DNA of 64,000 bases, taken from contig NZ_WBWA01000022.1 in assembly GCF_008932295.1 (NCBI RefSeq), forward strand, positions 1 through 64,000, in the 5' to 3' direction. The stretch's first letter is position 1, and each line of letters begins with the position of its first letter. Of this stretch, positions 8,091 to 15,615 are shown one piece after another. This DNA comes from Brucella tritici. GTDB lineage: Bacteria > Pseudomonadota > Alphaproteobacteria > Rhizobiales > Rhizobiaceae. The notes beneath the pieces are model-generated. The model did not search any database and was not told where the DNA came from. It saw only the letters and a program-made list of their open reading frames with translations. Both the position numbers and the translations under genes were made by a program.

Positions 8091-10024
8091 TACGGAAACC
8101 GCCTGAACCTGCTGTTGGAGTTCTCGTTATCGCCGCTATTGTGGCGGCGGTAATGACGCCGCTCTTGTGGTACTTCCGCTTCGTGAACCCATCATGGCCT
8201 ACGGCGAGTGGTCATTTCGTCCAGCTCTCACTATCGCAAGCTTGGGATTGCCTGACGATATGGAAATGGGGCGCTTGCCGATCCCATCTTGAAGCGATCG
8301 GAAGCCCCCTCGCCGGTTCAGCTATTCGCAACCAGGTAGTCGTTATTGCGCCTCTTATAGTCGCTCTCGCCCTCCTCGGAGTATTCATTTATCAGAAGTG
8401 GCTCGTGGTTCGGCAACGCGTCATTATCTCGGGAATGGTCGTAGAGGGAATGGACGCTTTGTTGCGTGCTGCTCGTTACGAGCAGAAGCACAATCGCTAT
8501 CCTAAGACTCGCGGAATCCATATGTTCAATGGATGGCATTACACGCTCCCTCGCGAGACAAATCACACATTCATCCTTGGCGCTCCGGGGGGTGGCAAGA
8601 CGGTAACTTTTCGTCGGATGATCGGCTCCGTTGTTGAACGCGGGGACAAAGCTATCATCTTCGATGAGAAGGGTGACTATACCCGCATAACACCTCCATC
8701 GTTTCGTGATGGAAAAGAGGTTCCTCCGCTTCTTCTGGCGCCACAGGATGACCGTTCGGCGGTTTGGGATATTGCGGCCGATTTGATCGTGTCACAGGAC
8801 GCTGTTGAATTGGCGCAACGTATCATTCCCGATGACGGACATCCGTTTTTTACGCAGAGCGCTCGCGCTGTCCTCGCCGGCTGCGCTATCAAGCTGATGG
8901 CGGAAAAACCGAAGGAATGGACATGGCTCGATCTGCTCAATGAAACGCGTCAGGATCAGGAAAAACTGCTCCGGATCATGCTCAAGTATCAGCGCGGAGC
9001 CGACATATTTTTGACCGCCGATTACAAGCAGGTCATGTCTACTCTCGGACAGCTCGAAACGAATATGCGTCTGCTCGAAATGCTGGCGACAGCATGGCCC
9101 ACCTATGAGGGAAGGCAGCGCTTCCGGTTACGTGAATGGTTGGTCAACAAGACCGATCAGAGAACGGTTATTGTCCAACACTCCGGCCGGTATGCCGAAC
9201 TCTCCGACGGCTGGATTTCCGCGCTATACGCTGTTGCTGTCTCAACCGTCACGGACAGCAACCTGCTTTCAGATCATGACCTGCGCCGCATTTGGTTCTT
9301 TCTCGATGAATGGGGGCAGCTTCCTGAAATTCAGGATTTCGAGCGCTTCGTTACTCTCGGTCGGTCCAAGGGGGTCTGCGCCGTACTTGGTCTGCAAGAC
9401 CTGTCACAGATCGCCAAAAACTACGGACAGGAAGTCCTCGACGTCCTCATAGCGTCTGTTGGCACAAAGGTCATAACTCGCATCAACTTTGGACCCACAG
9501 CCGAACGCATGGAACGTGACCTGGGCGAGACGACATTCTATGAGTATCGCCGGGACATGATGACCGATGGCACGACGAAATGGCTAAAGGAGACGCATCG
9601 CGCCAGCCCTATCGAACGATCGGAATTCAGCACGGAATTGGGCGTCGATGATAAAGGTGTGACCGCCTTCGTTACCGGGATCGGCAAGAACGTCTATCAG
9701 GTCAAATTCCCCTTCCCTGAAGACGCAAAGGATCATCGCCCGTCGAACGTTCCGGCCGAGTGGACCTACACCTTTAAACCAACCGGCACCTTCACCAGTG
9801 ACGCCGATATCGACGTCTATGTGAAGGCGGTTCTCGGTAAGAACTCGCCGCCGCCACGAGGTGCGCTCCCTTCGACCGAAGATACCGAACAAGAGGACTT
9901 GCCGCTTGAAGAAGCCTTCAAAGCTGCGGCCGCGGCCGCACGCGAAAATGCGAGTGCTCCGGCACATCCAGAGACGGCAGGAGACAAGTCCGAACAGGTC
10001 GATCTTTTTGAGAAGTACCGCTAG
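8087..10024 (+). CDS. type IV coupling protein (VirD4/TraD family ATPase)
   Basis: A 645-residue inner-membrane ATPase that links the relaxosome to the secretion channel. Two N-terminal membrane helices (about 9-29 and 84-103) precede a cytoplasmic motor domain with Walker A GAPGGGKT (165-172) and a Walker B-like FFLDEWGQL. The acidic C-terminus (EDTEQEDLPLEEAF) may bind accessory proteins. It occupies the traG position of Ti-type traCDG operons but looks more like the generic TraD/TrwB DNA-binding family. In a Dot-type system it would stand in for DotL/TrbC, and may be the receptor for the BID signals carried by TraA and the Fic toxin; that last point is inference. Confidence 0.85.
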   Translation: MIRKPPEPAVGVLVIAAIVAAVMTPLLWYFRFVNPSWPTASGHFVQLSLSQAWDCLTIWKWGACRSHLEAIGSPLAGSAIRNQVVVIAPLIVALALLGVFIYQKWLVVRQRVIISGMVVEGMDALLRAARYEQKHNRYPKTRGIHMFNGWHYTLPRETNHTFILGAPGGGKTVTFRRMIGSVVERGDKAIIFDEKGDYTRITPPSFRDGKEVPPLLLAPQDDRSAVWDIAADLIVSQDAVELAQRIIPDDGHPFFTQSARAVLAGCAIKLMAEKPKEWTWLDLLNETRQDQEKLLRIMLKYQRGADIFLTADYKQVMSTLGQLETNMRLLEMLATAWPTYEGRQRFRLREWLVNKTDQRTVIVQHSGRYAELSDGWISALYAVAVSTVTDSNLLSDHDLRRIWFFLDEWGQLPEIQDFERFVTLGRSKGVCAVLGLQDLSQIAKNYGQEVLDVLIASVGTKVITRINFGPTAERMERDLGETTFYEYRRDMMTDGTTKWLKETHRASPIERSEFSTELGVDDKGVTAFVTGIGKNVYQVKFPFPEDAKDHRPSNVPAEWTYTFKPTGTFTSDADIDVYVKAVLGKNSPPPRGALPSTEDTEQEDLPLEEAFKAAAAAARENASAPAHPETAGDKSEQVDLFEKYR

Positions 10025-10029
10025 TCGTC

Positions 10030-10530
10030 CTAGTGGTAGGCCTCCATATCGGACGCCGCCCGCACATCAATCGACACGTGCTTAATGACATTCCCGTCCT
10101 TGTCTTTCGCAACAAGCATTTTGGGATTGTAAGCATAAACGCCGTTGTAATTGACGCGGTAAATCACGCCGATCTTTTGCCAACGCTTTTTGGCTCTCAT
10201 CACCGTGTCTCGAAACACGCCGAGTTTAGCCGCCATTTCGTCGTTTGTTGGTGTCGTCCCGTCCGCGCGCGGATTTAAAACCAGCTCCCGAAGCATACTT
10301 GGCCAATGCTTGTTTTTCGGGGGTGGATTGTCCGCGAGTTCTGTCAACCAAGAGAGGTTCACACCGGCTTCACCGGGTTTTATCTGCTCTGGTTCAGGCG
10401 GGCCGTCAAACGTTACTACCTTTGAGATGCCCTTCATCTGTTCCGCCGGTCTGTGGTTCCTAGGTTCGTTATTATTGGGTGCGCTTATTGGTGTACTTTT
10501 ATGCAAGGAACGCGTCCTAACCGTTATCAT
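10030..10530 (-). CDS. hypothetical protein with winged-helix-like region
   Basis: About 166 residues from the ATG at 10530; an internal ATG at 10437 (MKGISKVV) has a better-placed ribosome site and would give about 135 residues. The middle contains a likely helix-turn-helix (TNDEMAAKLGVFRDTVMRAKKRW) followed by a beta-hairpin-like stretch ending YAYNPKML. It could be a plasmid-encoded DNA-binding regulator or a degenerate replication protein. It converges on the coupling-protein gene with only five bases between their stops. Function unknown. Confidence 0.55.
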   Translation of the reverse strand: MITVRTRSLHKSTPISAPNNNEPRNHRPAEQMKGISKVVTFDGPPEPEQIKPGEAGVNLSWLTELADNPPPKNKHWPSMLRELVLNPRADGTTPTNDEMAAKLGVFRDTVMRAKKRWQKIGVIYRVNYNGVYAYNPKMLVAKDKDGNVIKHVSIDVRAASDMEAYH

Positions 10531-10614
10531 TTCCTTGTGGGGAGTCAATGTTTTACTCCATCCAGCAGAATCATTTCACAATGAATCCTGCGACATTTTC
10601 AATGTCAAATGCGA

Positions 10615-11226
10615 CTAGCTTGGCAGGAGCTTTTTCCCCTCAGTCCGCAAGGTGCCGTCTGGCCCGACATGCCGATAAAGGGTTGATCGGGTAATGCCTA
10701 ATTCTCGGCACAGTTCCCCGACCTTGGTTCCCGGCTGGCTCATCGCAGCCATAGCCAAACGTAACTTCGCCTTGGTCATTTTCGGCGGTCTCCCTCCTAC
10801 TCTGCCCCGCGCTCGCGCAGCAGAAAGGCCCGCCACAGTTCGTTCTATTGTCAGTTCGCGTTCATACTCAGCCAGAGCGGCGAAGATCCCGAAAATCATC
10901 TTGCCCGCCGGCGTGGTCGTGTCGATCGACGCGCCATGTCCGGTTAGGACCTTCACGCCTACGTCTCGGGCCGTAAGATCATGAACCGTGTTCACCAGGT
11001 TGCGCAGATCGCGGCCGAGCCGGTCAAGCTTCCACACGACAAGCGTATCACCTCGCCGCAGTGCTTTCAGGCACGCCGCAAAGCCCGGTCTATCGTCGCG
11101 TTTCCCCGACGCCAGGTCCTGATAGATGTTGTTCAGATCGACTCCCGCTTGCACGAGACTATCACGCTGCAGGTCGAGACTCTGCGAGCCGTCCACCTTC
11201 GATACACGCATGTACCCGATTAGCAT
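10615..11226 (-). CDS. serine recombinase (resolvase family)
   Basis: A 203-residue small serine recombinase. The catalytic domain starts MLIGYMRVS with nucleophile Ser9 and contains VWKLDRLGRD and the AEYERELTIERT helix. A C-terminal helix-turn-helix (KVGELCRELGITRSTLYRHV) binds DNA. The size and domain order match Tn3-type and plasmid multimer resolvases. No transposase is adjacent, and dyads resembling a res site lie directly upstream, so resolving plasmid multimers is the likely role. Confidence 0.88.
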   Translation of the reverse strand: MLIGYMRVSKVDGSQSLDLQRDSLVQAGVDLNNIYQDLASGKRDDRPGFAACLKALRRGDTLVVWKLDRLGRDLRNLVNTVHDLTARDVGVKVLTGHGASIDTTTPAGKMIFGIFAALAEYERELTIERTVAGLSAARARGRVGGRPPKMTKAKLRLAMAAMSQPGTKVGELCRELGITRSTLYRHVGPDGTLRTEGKKLLPS

Positions 11227-11239
11227 TCAGCCCCCTGTG

Positions 11240-11349
11240 CCAAAAACGGTCATTTTTGGGACAAATGTCAGTGTGTGCCATATCACCTCCCGAATCTGTC
11301 AGAAAACCCGTAGCAAAAACAACATATCAAAAACGTCAGTTTTGGGACA
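11240..11349. other. probable res recombination site
   Basis: Two related dyads flank this 110-bp stretch just upstream of the resolvase start: CCAAAAA-N6-TTTTTGG at 11240-11259 and CAAAAAC-N4-GTTTTGG at 11328-11345. Both are followed by GACA. Similar AAAAC and TGTCA half-sites occur between them. Resolvases act on such arrays of dimer sites beside their own gene, and the same site would let the protein repress itself. Confidence 0.6.
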
Positions 11350-11541
11350 GCGTTTTACGGCGGCCTTCGGCCGCAGGGTTTTCCCACAGGCTCCGGCCTT
11401 CTCTACGGCGCTATTGGGGGCGCGCTCAGGCCTCCGCCTGCTACGCCTGCTTTCCCTCGAAAGCAGGCTTCGGCCCTCCGGGCTGGAAAAACCCTTACTG
11501 CATGGAAGGCCGGCTTCGCCGGCGACTATTTCCTTGTTGAA
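11350..11541. other. GC-rich intergenic stretch with short hairpins
   Basis: No gene is seen. The sequence is GC-rich and made of short self-complementary pieces such as CGGCC-tt-CGGCCG, GAAAGCAGGC and GCCGGC-ttc-GCCGGC. A TTTTCCCACAGG near 11381 only loosely resembles a DnaA box. Confidence 0.4.
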
Positions 11542-11543
11542 AT

Positions 11544-11744
11544 GCACCGATCCTCGATCCGGTCAAATTGCAGAGCCTCGCCATGCTCGCGGGCTCGCCG
11601 CTGCGCGTGGCTCCGGTTCCGGTCGCAAGCGACCGAATTTGACCGGATCGGGCGGTTCGGTGCCGTCCTGACCTATCGGGACGAGGGGCATCGCCCCTCG
11701 CCCGTTGGCGAGAAAGTTCGATCCGCCTCCGGCGCGGATCGAAC
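11544..11744 (+). repeat. structured repeat element, copy 1 (partner at 19659)
   Basis: About 200 bp similar to 19659-19860. The outer stem has two parts: GCACCGA (11544-11550) pairs with TCGGTGC (11657-11663), and CGATCCGGTCAAATT (11555-11569) pairs with its exact complement at 11636-11650. Two hairpins follow: CGAGGGGC/GCCCCTCG (11682-11700) and GTTCGATCCGC/GCGGATCGAAC (11716-11744). The other copy keeps the loops and the 3' hairpins but has a completely different yet still complementary outer stem. That pattern points to selection for structure. The function is unknown. Confidence 0.65.
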
Positions 11745-11756
11745 AAGGGGCAAGTC

Positions 11757-11981
11757 CTATTCGAGGAGAGACAGGGCACGTATGAGCCCGTTTTCACTGT
11801 CGGGCGTCCAGCGTTGATAGTCGTAGACGCGGACAATGGTGCCGGCGGGTTCATCAGCGCTCGAGATGAGCGGAACGATCAGCTCGGGGAGCGTATCGAG
11901 CGATACACACGGATAGCAATCCAGGGCGCCATTTGGGCGTTCGAGCTCCACACGAAACAGGCGGGTTTGGGAATCAGTCAT
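11757..11981 (-). CDS. hypothetical protein
   Basis: A 74-residue acidic soluble protein (MTDSQTRLFRVELERPNG...) that I do not recognise. The ATG follows a GGAGAG ribosome site. It lies 3' of the DUF736 gene on the same strand and could be co-transcribed with it through the hairpin at 12016. Similar small proteins accompany DUF736 and ArdC genes on alphaproteobacterial plasmids. Confidence 0.5.
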   Translation of the reverse strand: MTDSQTRLFRVELERPNGALDCYPCVSLDTLPELIVPLISSADEPAGTIVRVYDYQRWTPDSENGLIRALSLLE

Positions 11982-12000
11982 TGAACTCTCCGTCTCAGGG

Positions 12001-12028
12001 AAGGCGAAAGGGAAGCCCCCGCCGAAGC
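12001..12028 (+). repeat. 28-bp inverted repeat, left arm (right arm 12938-12965)
   Basis: A perfect 28-bp match in opposite orientation to 12938-12965. The two arms enclose the first DUF736 gene and its leader element (about 965 bp in total). The left arm contains the DUF736 terminator hairpin; the right arm lies just past the end of repC. It may be a duplicated terminator or the border of a transposed DUF736 cassette. Confidence 0.7.
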
Positions 12029-12033
12029 GGGGG
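12016..12033 (-). terminator. terminator hairpin after DUF736 gene
   Basis: CCCCCGC-cgaa-GCGGGGG, a perfect 7-bp stem with a GNRA-like loop, just after the stop of the DUF736 gene. There is no strong T-run, so it may attenuate or protect the 3' end rather than terminate completely. Confidence 0.5.
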
Positions 12034-12042
12034 CCGGGTGGA

Positions 12043-12366
12043 TCAATCCCAGGGGATGACCGCCATCAGGCTTTCGTCATCCTGCCCCGGATAGCGGCCC
12101 AGGTTCGCGTTCAGCTTTGCAAAGCCGGTGTTGACGGTGAGCGTATAGTATTCGCCGCCCCTCTGGTTCTTCTTTTTCCAGATGCCGCCGATTTCGATCC
12201 GGCGGTTGCGCGGGGACTTCGCGTAAAGCCGGTAGACCGGAGCCTGAGGGTTGGTGCTCTCAACCGGCTCGCCGGTGATGTCGATGTCGAAGGTCAGCGT
12301 TGCGAGGTTGCCGGTCAGCGTGTCGGTTTCGGCGTCGATCTGGATGAAGTTTACGAGGTCAGACAT
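12043..12366 (-). CDS. DUF736 family protein, copy 1
   Basis: A 107-residue basic soluble protein of the DUF736 family, common on alphaproteobacterial plasmids and integrative elements and of unknown function. The ATG at 12366 is chosen for AGGAGA eight bases upstream. It contains GGIWKKKNQRGGEYYTL and ends GRYPGQDDESLMAVIPWD. It is a close paralogue of the protein at 18769-19086, and both genes carry the same structured leader element upstream. The shared leader means that gene and regulatory region were duplicated as a unit. Confidence 0.85.
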   Translation of the reverse strand: MSDLVNFIQIDAETDTLTGNLATLTFDIDITGEPVESTNPQAPVYRLYAKSPRNRRIEIGGIWKKKNQRGGEYYTLTVNTGFAKLNANLGRYPGQDDESLMAVIPWD

Positions 12367-12426
12367 TGCGCGATCTCCTTTGCTTGCGTTGTCGATGGAC
12401 ACGAGAAAGGACCGCACAAAGAACGG

Positions 12427-12556
12427 GCTGCACCCGAAGGGCCGCAGCGCAGCGGAGGACGGCATTGGCGGGCGATTTTGGTTCGCGAGGAAGCGCCGCA
12501 GGCGCGGGGAAAATCGTTCGGTTATGCTGTTGCTGGCCGGGCGGACGGTCCTAGTG
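12427..12556 (+). repeat. structured leader element family L, copy 1
   Basis: The element lies upstream of DUF736 copy 1. A conserved core (GCGAGGAAGCGCC-gca-GGCGCGGGG, within 12484-12509) is enclosed by a variable stem: CGATTTT (12473-12479) with AAAATCG (12510-12516), extended by G-C and G-U pairs when read on the + strand. Flanks CACCCG-AAGGGCCGCAG and GGCGGACGGTCCTAG are shared with copy 3. Wobble pairs occur in the + reading, so any RNA would be divergent from the gene. It could be a divergent small RNA, a DNA hairpin or a regulatory leader. Confidence 0.65.
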
Positions 12557-12937
12557 GCCTATTCGATCGACAACGCTGCCATGCAAAGGGATTTGATCGC
12601 TATGTCTTTGCTCTCGTCCCATTTCATTCCATAGCCGAAACCGGCATTTTGACCGGCACGGCTTCCACAGTGCTCGTCCCGACGACATTGACATCAATGG
12701 CCTAGGCGGCGCGCGCCGAAGCTTCCTGCTCCGTGCCGCCAGCAACGCCACACAGCTTTCGCGCCCGTCTATCGAAATGACAGTAGGCAATCTGGAACAT
12801 GAACCAGGCCGGTAGCTTGGTCCTTCACCTCAAACTGTCAGCGCCGGCTTTGCAAAGTGTGCACAGCTCCCTACATCTTGCCGGCAGGACCTCGATGCCA
12901 ATGACCATCATCGGTATTCGCGCCGTCCCCCCGGCCT
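12557..12937. other. intergenic region without recognisable gene
   Basis: About 380 bases between the DUF736 leader and the repC 3' end. I see only short open frames of poor character, no good ribosome sites and no clear structure. It may be decayed coding sequence. Confidence 0.4.
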
Positions 12938-12965
12938 GCTTCGGCGGGGGCTTCCCTTTCGCCTT
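12938..12965 (-). repeat. 28-bp inverted repeat, right arm
   Basis: Perfect reverse complement of 12001-12028. It lies 17 bp beyond the repC stop codon and can form an imperfect GC hairpin with the neighbouring CCCCCCGGCC. Confidence 0.7.
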
Positions 12966-12981
12966 CAACAATTCGAGCGCC

Positions 12982-14262
12982 CTAGTTCATGGCAGATTTC
13001 GCCAAGGCCCGCAGTGTCGGCGCGAGGTGCAATTCACCCTTCGGCGAGCGGTACAGCATTGACAGGAAGTAGCGCGCCGGCTTCGCGATCTCGGCCGCGC
13101 CCGGCTTCAGCGCGGCGGACCGCACCAGCTTCTCAGCCACGATCGCGAGCGCCGCGGCCGCGTTCATCCGGCCGGCGACCTGTACGCCCGCGACCCATGT
13201 TTCGCGCGGTATTTGTATGAGCGCCCGAATTGTGTCGGCCTGCCCCTCCAAATCGCGCCAGGACGAGAAACTGATGCCATATTCGGCCTGAAGCTGGCGG
13301 CAAGCTAGCCGTAGCAGTTCAAGGGTGGTTGCAGGATCATCATCACGACGTTCCCGGTCTTGCGCAGACGGTTCCGCTCGCACAGGCTCTTTTTCGAGAG
13401 CCCATTGATCGGCGGAGCCGATCTCAGGACTAAACTGAATCGATCGCGCGTTAGCGCGATGCCGTTCTCTTCTTACTAATGTCGTGGGGGTTGTAGTTGT
13501 ATATGGGGGGACAGAATTGTCCTGCGCGGGGGACTCTTTACGGCTCTGATCGGCAGAATCATCATTCTGTGGCGATGGCCCCGAAGGTTGCTCGGACGGC
13601 TCATACAGTGCAAGTACGTCCTTTAGGAGGTCGACGAGCTGCGCAAGGTAGTCAGGATTTGCCCTCTGCTGGTGAAAATCGACTACGTGCGCATTGAACA
13701 TCTCCTCGAAACCCTGTGTCTCATGACCATCACGGCGGAGCTGTTCGAGCGCATCGACGATCTGCCGGGCGACACCTTGGCTTTGCCGTGTCGTCTCGCG
13801 CATCGATCGCCACTCATCGACATGAGCGCTCGCCAGTTCTTCCAGTTCCGCGAGCCGCGCTCTGGCGGGCGAGAAATCAAGGCCGAAGCTGCCCCCGCCT
13901 TCCCGATTTACATAGCGGCGACCGGTCGGGCTGTCGCGATAAGCGACAATGCCCGCCTCCACGAGCGAACGAATGGCGCGGGTGACGGTTTTCTCACAGA
14001 CGCCGAGATCATAAGCCAAACGGGCATTTGATATCGCGACGACGGGGCGCTTGCCCTCTGTCCAGTCCTCGGCCGGGGAGATAGCAAGAAGCGTGTCGAG
14101 GATCTGGTAGGGGTAGCCCTTGATGCCAAGGCGACCGGCGCATTTCTTTAACGCGCTCGCGACTTGCGCCTTGGTCGCGGGGCGGTTGTCTTCCCTCATG
14201 GCAAGGGCAGCGCTGGCAAGAATGCCAGGCGTCACCCTTCTGAAACTGGCGATGGTCTGCAT
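12982..14262 (-). CDS. repC: RepC plasmid replication initiator
   Basis: A 426-residue replication initiator of the RepC family found in repABC and repC-only plasmids of Alphaproteobacteria. The N-terminal winged-helix DNA-binding half includes RRVTPGILASAALAMRED and the NARLAYDLGVCEKTVTRAIRSLVEAG helix-turn-helix. A low-complexity linker (about 260-330, rich in P, S, Q) precedes a C-terminal domain. The ATG at 14262 has AGAAAGGA upstream. In this family the origin usually lies inside repC itself. No repA or repB is adjacent, so this is a stand-alone repC. A candidate antisense RNA covers its leader. Confidence 0.85.
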   Translation of the reverse strand: MQTIASFRRVTPGILASAALAMREDNRPATKAQVASALKKCAGRLGIKGYPYQILDTLLAISPAEDWTEGKRPVVAISNARLAYDLGVCEKTVTRAIRSLVEAGIVAYRDSPTGRRYVNREGGGSFGLDFSPARARLAELEELASAHVDEWRSMRETTRQSQGVARQIVDALEQLRRDGHETQGFEEMFNAHVVDFHQQRANPDYLAQLVDLLKDVLALYEPSEQPSGPSPQNDDSADQSRKESPAQDNSVPPYTTTTPTTLVRRERHRANARSIQFSPEIGSADQWALEKEPVRAEPSAQDRERRDDDPATTLELLRLACRQLQAEYGISFSSWRDLEGQADTIRALIQIPRETWVAGVQVAGRMNAAAALAIVAEKLVRSAALKPGAAEIAKPARYFLSMLYRSPKGELHLAPTLRALAKSAMN

Positions 14263-14320
14263 CGGATTCCTTTCTGAAATCCGGGCAAAGCTCACCCGTT
14301 CGCAAAAGCTGCGCTCTATA

Positions 14321-14349
14321 TTGACAGTGAGGGAAAGGAGCCTTAGATT
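14321..14349 (+). promoter_or_regulatory. promoter of the putative antisense RNA
   Basis: TTGACA (14321-14326), a 17-base spacer and TAGATT (14344-14349) form a near-consensus sigma-70 promoter on the + strand, opposite to repC. Confidence 0.65.
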
Positions 14350-14355
14350 GAGACT

Positions 14356-14441
14356 TGAGTTTTTGAGGTCTCTCGGAGCGACGCCAATCGCTTCTAAGAT
14401 CATTCTTTCCCCCCGATGTAGCTTGCTGCGTCGGGGTTTAC
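14356..14441 (+). ncRNA. putative counter-transcribed RNA controlling repC
   Basis: From the promoter at 14321 to a hairpin plus T-run at 14411-14441, a transcript of about 85 bases would run antisense to the repC leader, whose start codon is at 14262. A 5' stem (GAGAC/GTCTC) precedes the terminator stem. In repABC plasmids a small antisense RNA in this position inhibits RepC expression and sets copy number and incompatibility. Here it would do so for a repC without repAB. Predicted from sequence only. Confidence 0.6.
14411..14440 (+). terminator. rho-independent terminator of the antisense RNA
   Basis: CCCCGA (14411-14416) pairs with TCGGGG (14431-14436), with an inner AGC-tt-GCT stem, followed by TTTACTTTTT. 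Confidence 0.65.
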
Positions 14442-14449
14442 TTTTTCCG

Positions 14450-14765
14450 GGTTAGGGTTTCTCCTCGTTCCAAATCACACGACTCGCAATCGCGTTAGCC
14501 GCAAACGCTAACCGATTTGCTTGATAAAGCAAAATGATTCGGGAAATTTTCCGAGCTACAGCTTTCAAGCGAACCGGTCACAACATGACAAGCGCTTGCG
14601 TCGTAAGGGTTTTTCCTAAACCCGAAGCCTGTGGGATCGCATTGTCGCACAAGCGCAATCGCATCATCGTGGCCGGCTTTACGAATACTTCCGGCACTCA
14701 TCATCAATGACTGATTCTTTCGATGCTGGCGAATCCGCGGGCATTGTTACCCACTGCCAGGGAGA
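14450..14765. other. intergenic region upstream of repC
   Basis: No convincing gene. Short dyads are present: GCGTTAGC/ACGCTAAC near 14492, GGGTTT-ttcct-AAACCC near 14608, and GCATTG/CAATCGC near 14640. The stretch is less GC-rich than its surroundings and could contain the repC promoter or regulatory sites. I cannot identify iterons. Confidence 0.4.
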
Positions 14766-14775
14766 GGTGGAAGGG

Positions 14776-14893
14776 TTTGGGAAGGAGGAGGAGGGAACCG
14801 TCCCTCCTTCCCATGGGAGGGTGTTTGAGGGAGGGGCGAACCGCCCTTCCCTCATGGGGTGAGATTGAGAGGGGGGCCTGTGCCCCTCTTTCA
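14776..14893 (+). repeat. tandem-hairpin repeat, copy 1 (partner 15503-15615)
   Basis: Three successive hairpins: GGGAAGGAGG with CCTCCTTCCC, GAGGGAGGGGCG with CGCCCTTCCCTC, and GAGAGGGG with CCCCTCTTTC. They are joined by a conserved CATGGGAGGGTGTTTGAG linker. The second copy keeps the linker and middle hairpin but has a different, still complementary, first stem. It lies just 3' of the 88-residue gene at 14985. Confidence 0.6.
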
Positions 14894-14984
14894 TAAGCTG
14901 TGGCGATCGGTCGATCCGATCGGCGCGGCTCCCCATAAGACAAAGACAGGAGACGGCGAATGCCGGCTCCTGTCTGCGAATGGC

Positions 14985-15251
14985 TCAAAGGTTCATCTCA
15001 TTGAGCAACGCGTCAATTTCGGGATCGAAATTGTCTTCGCGGCCCTCGAAATAGCTGTCCGGAAGATCCCCCTCTGCGTAGTCGCATTCGGTGCAGATGA
15101 TCGTATGGTTTTGATTGATTGAACCGCCTTCGCAGGTTTCCCAATAGCGTTCAAAAGCCTCTCCGGCGCAGTCGGGGCAAGCGACGACCTCCAGATCATT
15201 GTCAAGGTCGAAGCCACCGGGTTCAACGCATCCGCCGTAAACTCTGGTCAT
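14985..15251 (-). CDS. small acidic protein with CxxC pairs
   Basis: An 88-residue protein with two cysteine pairs (CPDC near residue 25 and CTEC near 53) that could form a zinc ribbon, and an acidic C-terminus. I do not recognise a family with confidence; such proteins occur in plasmid accessory regions. The ATG at 15251 has an excellent AGGAG site, but that site sits inside a perfect 10-bp hairpin, suggesting translational control. Confidence 0.6.
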   Translation of the reverse strand: MTRVYGGCVEPGGFDLDNDLEVVACPDCAGEAFERYWETCEGGSINQNHTIICTECDYAEGDLPDSYFEGREDNFDPEIDALLNEMNL

Positions 15252-15257
15252 GATGAT

Positions 15258-15283
15258 CTCCTTTCGTGAACTGACGAAAGGAG
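15258..15283 (-). promoter_or_regulatory. hairpin sequestering the ribosome-binding site
   Basis: CTCCTTTCGT (15258-15267) and ACGAAAGGAG (15274-15283) form a perfect 10-bp stem with a 6-base loop. On the gene strand the 3' arm of the stem is the ribosome-binding site of the 88-residue gene (ATG at 15251). Folding would block initiation unless it is opened by a protein, an RNA or upstream translation. Confidence 0.6.
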
Positions 15284-15339
15284 CCCACGCTGTAGGCCAG
15301 AGGGGTCAAGGACCGCGTAGCGGCCGCAATGCGGCGAGC

Positions 15340-15402
15340 GGGGGAACCGATTTTTCCAGAGCGGAGAGAATCGAAGCGGCGGAAAAATTGGGGGAGACCG
15401 CG
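15340..15402 (+). repeat. variable-stem hairpin upstream of the CxxC gene
   Basis: CCGATTTTTCC near 15347-15357 is followed about 23 bases later by a complementary GGAAAAATTGG, set within GC-rich flanks. The architecture, an AT-rich stem inside GC-rich conserved flanks, recalls the family L elements, but the loop sequence is different. Confidence 0.4.
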
Positions 15403-15502
15403 AAGTCCTTTACGCCGGATGGCCGGGCGTATCGTGGGCCAGTCAGAGAGAGAAGAGAACCACGGCGCCGACCAGGCGTCGTGTCCATGTGGGCCGGGGA
15501 TG

Positions 15503-15615
15503 GTTTGGAAGGGGGTCTTCACCCCCTTCCATGGGAGGGTGTTTGAGGGAGGGGCGGGACCGCCCTTCCCTCATGGGGGAGAGTTAGAGAGGGGCGGCTT
15601 GCCCCCCCTCTTTCG
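15503..15615 (+). repeat. tandem-hairpin repeat, copy 2
   Basis: Direct repeat of 14776-14893. The first stem is GGAAGGGGGT-cttc-ACCCCCTTCC, different from copy 1 but perfectly paired. The middle hairpin (GAGGGAGGGGCG/CGCCCTTCCCTC) and the linker are conserved. It overlaps the 3' end of the 77-residue gene at 15571. Confidence 0.6.

Noticed and set aside
11381..11392. DnaA box near the resolvase
   Set aside because: TTTTCCCACAGG departs from the consensus, and RepC-type origins normally lie within repC.
14776..15615. CRISPR-like repeats
   Set aside because: Only two copies 700 bp apart and made of hairpins; no regular spacers and no cas genes.
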